Shown: positions 1 through 8,400 of the stretch, piece by piece | How positions within the stretch are numbered: the stretch's first letter is position 1 | Layout: every line of letters starts with the position of its first letter | IMG/VR virus record: IMGVR_UViG_3300013132_000026 | Span: 62,001 to 126,000 of that record | Strand: one strand, 5' to 3' | DNA length: 64,000 nucleotides | Source: a virus | The notes under the pieces: model-generated | What the model was told of the DNA's origin: nothing | Seen by the model: only the letters and a program-made list of their open reading frames with translations | The model's database searches: none | Position numbers and translations under genes: made by a program

Positions 1-785
1 CAGTTTTTGGCTCGCCCGAGAACAAGACGCTAATCGAGGTAGACTGGAAGAAGCATGGCAAGCCCTCGTTCTCGTTCAACGAAAAGGAAAAGAAGATCAA
101 TACGATCTATCCCGAAGTCATTGCTCGCGCTGCGCTCAAGCAACTTGGCGTAGACAACGATTTAGATAAGTTCAACACGATTCATATCGGAGAGCTTTAC
201 CACTCTCCAACTATTGAAATCATTCCAAACAACCTTCAGATCCACTCAATCGTAAAGGATAAAGTTTGTAACGTTCGAATGGACCTTTTCTTTGGTGAGG
301 ACGTTTTACTTTCTCTCGCGAGATACGCTTCTATCAATATCATTACTGATCGAGAGATCTCACTTGAAAAGATTTTGCAAATCAAGCAAAAGATTGTTGG
401 CTTCACGATTGTTGCGAACGATTCAATTTCAATCGCTTACCTTTCCGAGTTGAAAACTCTCGGTATTAAAGTTTCTCTAATAGCTCCAGACGGGCCAGAC
501 TGGTCTCGTTTGTGTGCGAAATTCTTCGACTTTTGTCTTGACAAGGAGGATATCATCACTAAAAACGATGTAGAAAATGCAGATCAGATCGACGACACTT
601 GCGTGTTCTCTTCGGAAAAAATCATACTTTCCGATGGAAAAGTGTATTCCAGCAAAATAGCATGGAAAAGCAATTCTCCGAAAACATCGAGAACAACAAA
701 GGTTGTAGATCACCCAGATTTCTGGGAGGAAAGCGAGCATTTTCATATCTTCAAAGATGAGCGACCAACAAACTCCAATTATTGA
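1..785 (+). CDS. Partial protein, glycosyltransferase-like (5' end outside window)
   Basis: The reading frame is open from base 3, so the gene starts upstream of the window; the first internal ATG (279) is not a likely start because convincing protein sequence precedes it. About 260 residues are visible. The stretch with TIYPEVIARAALKQLGV followed by IHIGELYHSPTIEIIPN reminds me of phage and LPS-cluster proteins annotated as heptosyltransferase-like (GT-B fold), but I see no decisive catalytic motif. The next gene starts inside it with a 29-nt overlap, so the two are probably co-transcribed. The functional call is a guess from memory of similar proteins. Confidence 0.6.
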   Translation, partial: VFGSPENKTLIEVDWKKHGKPSFSFNEKEKKINTIYPEVIARAALKQLGVDNDLDKFNTIHIGELYHSPTIEIIPNNLQIHSIVKDKVCNVRMDLFFGEDVLLSLARYASINIITDREISLEKILQIKQKIVGFTIVANDSISIAYLSELKTLGIKVSLIAPDGPDWSRLCAKFFDFCLDKEDIITKNDVENADQIDDTCVFSSEKIILSDGKVYSSKIAWKSNSPKTSRTTKVVDHPDFWEESEHFHIFKDERPTNSNY

Positions 786-1542
786 CGTAAAGGCTGACAC
801 GAAGCCACAAAATTCAAGCTTACGCGACGAGCGAGGGCTTTTAAAAGGAATAGATTACATCCTTAATAAGGACGGGACAGTAAACTGGCGAGCAATGATC
901 AACCCCGCTCACCTCTATCCAAATAAGGATTGGTTTAATCGCCGCAATCTTCCGACCCCAGAGACGAGCGAAGGATTGCGAGACGAACAGCTTTTGATTA
1001 GGCTCGGAGGAATCAAGGAACTGGCAAAGCTTCGTGGATTCGAATGCGTTGACTTCGACTTGCTTAAGCTTGAGCGAGATTACGTTGTTTCGAAATGTAC
1101 GATTAGCTGGATTCGTAATTTTGAGTGCACGTCCGAAGAGTTCTTTTGCTTCATTAAGAATTCCGACGTTGCGAACGCCACGACCGAAAATACTGACGGT
1201 TTCGGGCAAAAGTTTCTAGAGACTATCGCGGCTAACCGCTCGTTTGTTCGAGCCGTTCGTAACTTTCTTGGCATTCATATCGTTGGGGAAGATGAGATTG
1301 CGAAGAGTGGCAGCGGAGGCAAGACTCAAACGGCTGACGGGTCTGCTGACGTTACTCCACAAGCCGTGCTGTCAAAGAAGTTCCAAGAAGTGATCGGCGG
1401 CGAGTTTCCCGATTTCCGTGAGTGGCTCCGCACGCTCTGGAAGGAAGAAACGTATCGCAACGAAGAAGCGAAGAACTGGAACTCTTGGTCCGACGTGCCA
1501 AGCAAGGAAGCTCGCACGTTACTCAAGCACCTCAAGTTATGA
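757..1542 (+). CDS. Possible single-strand annealing (Rad52-like) protein
   Basis: A 261-residue soluble protein. The N-terminal part contains a conserved-looking NKDGTVNWRAMINPAHLYPN, then LIRLGGIKELAKLRGF, then KFLETIAANRSFVRAVRNF near residue 150. The last motif (A-x-x-R-x-x-V-R-A-V-R) resembles the arginine-rich helix of Rad52-type phage annealing proteins. The C-terminal third is variable and probably flexible. It overlaps the genes on both sides (ATGA with the next). If it is an annealing protein it would act in phage recombination with the endonuclease VII and RuvB-like proteins encoded further right. The family call is an inference; hypothetical phage protein is the safe label. Confidence 0.5.
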   Translation: MSDQQTPIIDVKADTKPQNSSLRDERGLLKGIDYILNKDGTVNWRAMINPAHLYPNKDWFNRRNLPTPETSEGLRDEQLLIRLGGIKELAKLRGFECVDFDLLKLERDYVVSKCTISWIRNFECTSEEFFCFIKNSDVANATTENTDGFGQKFLETIAANRSFVRAVRNFLGIHIVGEDEIAKSGSGGKTQTADGSADVTPQAVLSKKFQEVIGGEFPDFREWLRTLWKEETYRNEEAKNWNSWSDVPSKEARTLLKHLKL

Positions 1543-2009
1543 TCAAGAGGATTGAAAAAGTAACAGAGCTTCGCGAGGTTCTCGATCAGATGGAAAAGTC
1601 TGACCGTTTAGATCTCGTTCTGAAGACTCACAAGCACGTTGCGGGAGATTGGGACTTGCCTCACTTAAAGAGTGAGCTTTCGCATCTCCTGCTTTCTTTC
1701 CGAGACAACGCCGTTGTCTACGTTTACTTTCGCGACGGCAAGCCAAACTCGATCTTTGCGGGACTGATCTCGCAAGATTGGGCTTGCGGCAAAACGGGAC
1801 TCAATGAAATCATTTGGGTCACAACTGGTAAGTCTTTTCTCGATGGAGTTATTGTTTTACAAGAAATCGAGAAACTAGTGGCACAGAGAGGTTTAGATTA
1901 CTTGTCGTGCCACTGGATGTGTAACGGCGGCGATCCGCGAGTGCAGATGTTCTATATGAACAACGGCTTTCGTCTCGATACACTTACCTTTGTAAAGAAT
2001 TATAAATAA
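1539..2009 (+). CDS. GNAT-like acetyltransferase
   Basis: A 156-residue protein starting at the ATG that overlaps the upstream stop (ATGA at 1539). An upstream in-frame ATG at 1422 lies well inside the previous gene and is less likely. The C-terminal VQMFYMNNGFRLDT matches the final strand-loop of GNAT folds (F-Y-x-x-x-G-F), and the region around residues 60-115 has the strand-rich pattern expected for acetyl-CoA binding. Substrate unknown; phage GNATs can modify host proteins or virion components. Confidence 0.6.
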   Translation: MIKRIEKVTELREVLDQMEKSDRLDLVLKTHKHVAGDWDLPHLKSELSHLLLSFRDNAVVYVYFRDGKPNSIFAGLISQDWACGKTGLNEIIWVTTGKSFLDGVIVLQEIEKLVAQRGLDYLSCHWMCNGGDPRVQMFYMNNGFRLDTLTFVKNYK

Positions 2010-2010
2010 T

Positions 2011-2027
2011 CGCCAGTTGGCGGTTTT
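2011..2027 (+). terminator. Weak hairpin after the GNAT-like gene
   Basis: CGCC-AGTT-GGCG followed by GTTTT. The stem is short, so termination is uncertain. A second inverted repeat (GGCTTTA..TAAAGCC, about 2044-2060) lies just before nrdA and could be part of its leader. Confidence 0.3.
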
Positions 2028-2083
2028 ACATGGCAAATGATTGGGGCTTTATGTAAAGCCATTTACCTTATTTTACTTTTAAG

Positions 2084-4384
2084 ATGAAAAAATCAATGAC
2101 AGTTAAAAAGAGAAGCGGCGACATCGAGAAGTTCGACGCTGACAAGATTAATAAAGTTTTACAATGGGCTTGCGACGGCATTTCCGGAACCTCGTTCGAG
2201 GAGGTCGGGATGAACGCCAACGTAGCTTTCTTTGACGGTATCTCGTCCAAAGACATTCACAATACGCTAATCGAAGCTGCTGCGGGGCTAATTTCTGAGG
2301 AAAAACCTCAGTATCAATTTGTTGCGTCTCGCTTACTCAACTATCACCTCCGAAAAGAAGTTTGGGGAGGGAAGAATGCTCCGAAACTGATTGATTTTGT
2401 AAAAGAAAATATTAAATATGGCGTTTACGATCCAGACATTCTTAAGTGGTACGATGATCGCGAGTTCCATAAGTTAGACGAGTTTCTGAAACACGACCGT
2501 GACTTTGACTTCGCTTATGCTGGTATCAAGCAGCTTTGCGACAAGTACCTCGTTCAAAATCGGACAACAAAGAAGATTTACGAGACTCCACAGTTTGCGT
2601 ACATCTTGATCGCTATGACTCTGTTCAGGGGTTATAAGGAGAATCGCCTACAGTACATTAAGAAAGCTTATAGCTACTTTAGCCAGCACAAGATCAATCT
2701 GCCTACCCCAATCATGGCGGGCGTTCGCACGACGCTAAAGAGCTACGCCTCTTGCGCTTTGTTTACCGTAGATGACACGCTAAATTCGATTTTCTCGAAC
2801 AACTCGGCTGTAGGTATGGCTACGGCAAATCGATACGGAATTGGCCTTAATATGAGCCGAATCCGAGCCGTTAATGCGCCCGTTAAGGGCGGCATGGTTA
2901 GTCACACGGGTCCAATCCCATTTTTGAAGATGTTCGAGTCTACCGTAAAGAGTTGCCACCAGAACGGCATTCGCGGCGGCTCTGCTACCGTAAACGTTTC
3001 TTGGTTTCACCACGATATCGAAGATATCCTCGTTCTCAAGAACAATGCGGGTACTGACGATAATCGCGTTCGCAAGCTTGACTATTGCATCGGCTTTGAC
3101 CGCGTATTCTATGATCGCGTCCTAAACAACGAAAAGATCACTCTTTTCTCGTATCACGAAGTTCCCGAGCTTTGGAATCGATTCGGCTTCCCAGACTTTA
3201 AGGATCTTTACCTTGCCGCAGAAAAGAACGCGAAGCTGAAGTTTAAGAAGACGATGAATGCCCGCGATCTCTTTATGCTCTTCTCGAAGGAGCGTGTAGA
3301 GACGGGACGTATCTACGTCATGAACGTTGACCACGCAAACTCGCACGGTTCTTGGCTTGAGCAAGTGGACACTAGCAATCTCTGTACGGAAATAACTCAA
3401 CCATTAATTCCGATTTCAGATCTTAATGATAAAAATGGAGAGATCGGTGTTTGTATTCTCTCTGCCGTTAATCTCCTCAAGGTTGACAAAGACGAGATGG
3501 AACCCGTGTGCGACGTTATTGTTCGAATGCTCGAAGAGCTTATCGACCACCAGAACTATTTTGTTCCTGCCGCAGAGAATTTTGCGAAGCGTCGTCGTAG
3601 CCTCGGCGTTGGCGTCACGAATCTCGCCGCTTACTTGGCCGATCTTGGCGTAAAGTATTACGACAAGGCCGCGCCGAATAAGGCGGCGGCAATCATGGAG
3701 CTTGTCAGCTATAACTTGATCAAGGCGTCCGTTGAACTGGCAAAGGAAAAGGGTGCGTGCGAAAAGTTCGACAAAACAAAGTTCTCGCAAGGTATTCTCC
3801 CTATTGATACTTACTGCAAGAACATCGATGAGTTCGTAACCGAAAAACTTCATTGCGATTGGGAATCGCTGCGCAAAGACATCAAGCAGCACGGTATGCG
3901 CCACAGCACGCTCACTGCGATCATGCCCGTAGAGTCGAGTTCCGTTATTCAGTCATCGACAAACGGCATCGAGCCACCACGCTCGCTGATTTCGCAGAAG
4001 CGTTCAAAAGCTGGCATTATCCCAGTTGTCGTTCCTAATATCCGTTCGAAGAAGAACGACTACACGCTCGCATTTGAAATGCCAAATAACCACGGCTATC
4101 TTAAGGTTGTCGCGGCGCTTCAGAAGTTCACCGACATGAGCATCTCGACCAACTTGTACTATAACGTTAATCGTTATCCGAACAAGATTCCGAATCAAAC
4201 GGAACTGCTCGGAGACATTATGATCGCTTACAAGTACGGAATTAAGAACCTTTATTACACAAATACATTTGACGGCGACACACAAACCGTCTTAGATTCA
4301 ACTCCTAACCCAACCAAAGAACCCGCAAAGCAGCCAGAAACCGAAGAGGCCGATGGCTGCGCTGGTGGGGCTTGCACGCTGTAA
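2084..4384 (+). CDS. nrdA: Ribonucleoside-diphosphate reductase, class I large subunit
   Basis: A 766-residue enzyme reducing ribonucleotides to deoxyribonucleotides for phage DNA synthesis. An ATP-cone domain at the N-terminus (residues about 1-90, beginning MKKSMTVKKRSGDIEKFD) is the usual allosteric activity site. The active-site cysteines of the family are visible in SYASCALFTVDD, in NLCTEITQP and in GEIGVCILSAVNL. The C-terminal CAGGAC supplies the redox-relay cysteine pair. Length and motifs are normal and no intein or intron is seen. The small-subunit gene follows after 4 nt, so the two form an operon. Confidence 0.97.
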   Translation: MKKSMTVKKRSGDIEKFDADKINKVLQWACDGISGTSFEEVGMNANVAFFDGISSKDIHNTLIEAAAGLISEEKPQYQFVASRLLNYHLRKEVWGGKNAPKLIDFVKENIKYGVYDPDILKWYDDREFHKLDEFLKHDRDFDFAYAGIKQLCDKYLVQNRTTKKIYETPQFAYILIAMTLFRGYKENRLQYIKKAYSYFSQHKINLPTPIMAGVRTTLKSYASCALFTVDDTLNSIFSNNSAVGMATANRYGIGLNMSRIRAVNAPVKGGMVSHTGPIPFLKMFESTVKSCHQNGIRGGSATVNVSWFHHDIEDILVLKNNAGTDDNRVRKLDYCIGFDRVFYDRVLNNEKITLFSYHEVPELWNRFGFPDFKDLYLAAEKNAKLKFKKTMNARDLFMLFSKERVETGRIYVMNVDHANSHGSWLEQVDTSNLCTEITQPLIPISDLNDKNGEIGVCILSAVNLLKVDKDEMEPVCDVIVRMLEELIDHQNYFVPAAENFAKRRRSLGVGVTNLAAYLADLGVKYYDKAAPNKAAAIMELVSYNLIKASVELAKEKGACEKFDKTKFSQGILPIDTYCKNIDEFVTEKLHCDWESLRKDIKQHGMRHSTLTAIMPVESSSVIQSSTNGIEPPRSLISQKRSKAGIIPVVVPNIRSKKNDYTLAFEMPNNHGYLKVVAALQKFTDMSISTNLYYNVNRYPNKIPNQTELLGDIMIAYKYGIKNLYYTNTFDGDTQTVLDSTPNPTKEPAKQPETEEADGCAGGACTL

Positions 4385-4388
4385 TAAA

Positions 4389-5444
4389 ATGAAAACTGTA
4401 CTCAACACAATTAATCTCGACTCGTTAAAGCAGCCGCTTTTCCTTGGAGAAGACTTGGCTATTCAACGGTACGACCGTTTGAAGTACCCGAAGTTTTACG
4501 AGCTTTACGACCAGCAGATCAACTTCTTTTGGCGACCCCAAGAGATCAATCTCACAAAAGATGCCGCCGATTACAAGACTCTCTCACCAGAAGAGCGTTT
4601 TGTTTTCGATAGCAATCTTCGCTTCCAGACGATGACCGACTCGATGCTTAGTCGCAGCATCAACTCGCTGTCCGATTATGTTTCGAACCCAGAGCTAGAA
4701 ATCTGCATGAACGTTTGGTCGTTCTTCGAGACTGTACATAGCAATAGCTATACATACATTCTCCAGAATGTTCACCCCGACGCGACCAAGTTCTTCGACT
4801 CGATTCTCGAAGACAAGGAGATCGTGAAGCGTGCTCAAGCCATCTCTAGCCGCTACGATGCTTTGCTTAACACGCGAAGCACCGATCCTAAGCAGCAGAT
4901 TCTCGATGCCCTTATCGCTACACAAATTACCGAAGGCTTAACGTTCTACGTTTCGTTCGCGTGCTCGTTCTACTTTGGCTATCGCGGAAAGATGGAAGGC
5001 AACGCAAAAATTATTAATTTAATTTCTCGCGACGAGAACCTTCACGTTGCTATCACGCAAAATATCATTAAGATCTTGCGCGATCACCCGAGCGAAGGCT
5101 TCCAAGAGCTTCTCAAGAAGAACGAAGATCGAATCTACGAGGCTTACAGAATGGCAGTGGACGCAGAAAAGGAATGGGCCGATTATCTGTTCTCTAAGGG
5201 AAGCTTGATCGGTTTGACTGCCGACTCGTTGAAGCAATACGTTGAGTGGCTCGCGGATAACCGCTTGACATCAATGGGTTACAATAAAATTTATAACGCT
5301 AAGTCCAACCCACTCTCTGGCTGGCTTAATAGCTTCTACGACTCCAAGAAGGTTCAGGTTGCCCCGCAAGAAACGGAAATCTCGTCCTACGTTAAAGGCG
5401 TAGATAACAAGATTGACGAATCCGTCTTCGATATTAAGTTTTAA
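4389..5444 (+). CDS. nrdB: Ribonucleoside-diphosphate reductase, class I small subunit
   Basis: The start at 4389 (MKTVLNTINLDSLKQ) is preferred over an in-frame ATG inside nrdA. The 351-residue protein supplies the diiron-tyrosyl radical to NrdA. Metal ligands fit the E. coli-type pattern: D in TMTDSML, E and H in FFETVHSNSY, further E and H in EGLTFY and ENLHVA. The radical tyrosine is probably the Y of VHSNSYTYI. It is transcribed with nrdA. Its stop codon shares the bases TTAA with the stop of the convergent tail-tip gene, and no terminator separates them. Confidence 0.97.
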   Translation: MKTVLNTINLDSLKQPLFLGEDLAIQRYDRLKYPKFYELYDQQINFFWRPQEINLTKDAADYKTLSPEERFVFDSNLRFQTMTDSMLSRSINSLSDYVSNPELEICMNVWSFFETVHSNSYTYILQNVHPDATKFFDSILEDKEIVKRAQAISSRYDALLNTRSTDPKQQILDALIATQITEGLTFYVSFACSFYFGYRGKMEGNAKIINLISRDENLHVAITQNIIKILRDHPSEGFQELLKKNEDRIYEAYRMAVDAEKEWADYLFSKGSLIGLTADSLKQYVEWLADNRLTSMGYNKIYNAKSNPLSGWLNSFYDSKKVQVAPQETEISSYVKGVDNKIDESVFDIKF

Positions 5445-8400
5445 GTGTCGAGGTAGAGAGTATCGGCGTTCAGATCGACCCAACCTTTCGGCGTAAACTC
5501 AAGAACTACTTGTTCATTTGGTTTTACGACCGTTAAGGTTGGGGATTCTGCCGCTTCGCCACCGTCTCTATAAACAACGTAAACATCAGCAGCCTTACCG
5601 AACGCTGGCTTGTTTACGAACGTTACAGTATAACCAATTGGCGGATTCGATGGAATTTCAACCGTTGAATCGCTGATTGGCGTAACAATCTTAGTGTCAT
5701 TCAGATCGTCTGGAGATAGCGTCAAATCAATCGTGCTTTCTAGCACAACGTAGCCTCCGCTGCCAGTTATTGTTTGACCGTTGTAAACGAACACAACGCC
5801 AGCTAGTCCAGACTTTGCGCCGATAGTCGTCCAGTTAACGGTTCCTTGAACCGTGATCTTGTAGCTCCTATTAACCATCAAGTTCGAGCCTGTGGCTTCG
5901 ATTTGTGGTCTTTCTGCTGCATTTACTGGTGCAGGAGGACGCTTGCCATCAAGAATGTATTCGGTATAGGTAACTGCTGGTGGCTCGTCGGCTCTATCTT
6001 CCAGATAGCCGCTAACAACTGGGGACATTACGCCAGTGCCAAAGTCGTCTCTCGGCAGGAACTTGAAGTAGTACCATTGCTCGCGTTGAATCGTTGGCCC
6101 GCCAAGCTCAATAAGGTTCAAGTAAGAGCGGCTTGGGATAGGATAGATAGCGTGCAAGTTACTTCTCGTATCTGTGTCTGGAGTAAATGCTTCAGAACTA
6201 CCAGTATAAATGTCTACCGAAAGAACGTCTTTGTTCGAAGATGCTGAGTAACAATAGAATTTAATCGCATTATAAGACACGCGATCTTGAACGACGGAAA
6301 CTGCAACGCCCGAGAAGCCAGTTTGGTTTGCGTTAGTGATGTCGGCAAAATCGGCAGTACCCAAAATATTACCCTTTGTTCTTGGAAGAGTTCTCGCCTC
6401 TTCATAACCGTAAGTTTCCCAATGCTCTCTTCCCCAAGCGTCTTTTGTCTTTGTGCCGCCTTGCAATACTTCCGACTCATAAGCGTTCAGCAAATCGGGC
6501 CACTCGTTGACATAAGCTTCGTAGCTAGGATCGCCAAGACCAGAGTAGTTAATGTCGATACCATTTAGAGTAGCAACGCCAGCAGAGCTTAATCCTGTTG
6601 CAGACTTGAATGCTCCAGAGATATCTCTGAACGTGATTTCACGATCAGCATTCTCGCTTCTTAACAGATCTCCAGCACTTGCGCCAGCAGACCAATCTCT
6701 AATACCCGAGCCGCTAACGATATTGTTTTCCCCACTATTCCAAACTGCGACTCTTGTGAACGAAGAGTTCCCGTAGTAGCCCGAGAAAACATAATAGGGC
6801 GAGAACTGATAAGAGTCTACTACGTCAATTTGAGAGTATGCTGGAGCAACATTGTAAGCGTCGAAAGTTCCTGTAAATGGATTATTATTTACGTCTCTTA
6901 CGACGACTCTTAGTCTATAGTTTCTTTGCGCAGGAGAATCGGTAGTCTTGATGTCTGCCGTTGTGCCGCGCATCGAGTATTCTTGATTTTTCTCTTTTGT
7001 TAGCGTATACGAGAAGCCTTGATAGCCAGTATTGGATTCTAGTAAAGTTCCACCATCAGAGTATAGTTGAACAACGATATTCGGAGCGTCTGGGAAGAAC
7101 GGATTGTTTCTGAGAGAATCTGGTGAATTGATTCTGTCGCCAACGGGATCAACGTAAGACCAGCGGAACGTCAAATCTTTTGACGTGAAGTTCCCTTGCC
7201 CAACTCCCGAGAATGTTGCTCCGTAAGTAATGTTGTATCGCAAGCTTCCAGTATCCGCTGTATCAAGGTAGAAACCAGTGATCGCGACTCTATCTAACGA
7301 TGTGCCGCCAATTGTTGCGGTGGACAATGGAAGAGCGACTGCGCTTATTGATGCTGAGTCTTCGGACAAGAATCGATACGGCGTAGCTCCTTGAGCGTAG
7401 ATATCGATATCGTACTGTCCCCAGTTTGAGTTAACTGGAATCGTGTAGTCGAGAGAAGACGTTGATACGGCTTCAGTAATTGCTCCCGGTACTGAACTTG
7501 AGTAGTCTGGGCGGCTAATATAAAGCTTATAAAGTGGCGGCGAACTTGGAGAAGCTCCCCAGTTAACATAAATGCCAGTTGTGACGTTCGATTCATCTTT
7601 ACGCAAAGTAGTTGTAACGGGCGTAGTTGGAGCCTGTGGCTTTACTACAAGGTCGTAAGGAGATTGAACGTAAAGGTTTGGCGAAGTGTCCGAGATGTCA
7701 TTCTCGATAAAGTTTTCTTTATCTGGATAAAACTCGACGCCAGCTACCGAATAGTTATTCGCCTCTTCTTCTTTAACTGTTAGAGTCTTGTAAAGCTTTG
7801 GCTCAACACCAGAACCGCTCAACAGATAAATCGACCCATCTTCAATAAGATTAATCTTTGTTGGCAAGGTATCTACAGCTAGCGAATAGAAGCCTTTGCC
7901 ATAGCCAGTTCCATAAACCAATCCGCTATAGCCAACACCATCAGTTTCGCTGAGAGTTCTGATATCTGACTGTCCGAGGGTTCCGCCTCCAACATAAACA
8001 CTCAGCCCAAGCGCAGCAAACGCACCAGAAACGTGTGCGCTTGTTAAACTTGTCGTGATCGGAATCTTCGTGGAGCCATAGAAATCCTTGGGGAAACCAA
8101 TGGTTCTGTGGTCGTTAATTGTTCCGGCAATCCAGTACTTTGTCTCATCCGTAGCGAACGTTGCTGAAGACGTGTGGCCAGCCTTACAGCGGTAAATAAC
8201 GCCAGAAACATTTACGATCTTATCTATATCATAATAAACGCTCGCTCTCCAGTCGTCATACTTAGAATTCGAACTGTTTCCAACATCAACATTTAAGAAA
8301 GTATAGTACGGAGTCATCTTGCTTAAAGCTAGAAGATCTCTGTAATTGAATCTAATCTTGCCAAAGTCATTGAGCGATTTTGATGCTCGCTCGACAATTC

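Noticed and set aside
2084-5444. Inteins or introns in nrdA/nrdB
   Set aside because: Both are collinear with normal-length enzymes and all key motifs are in order.
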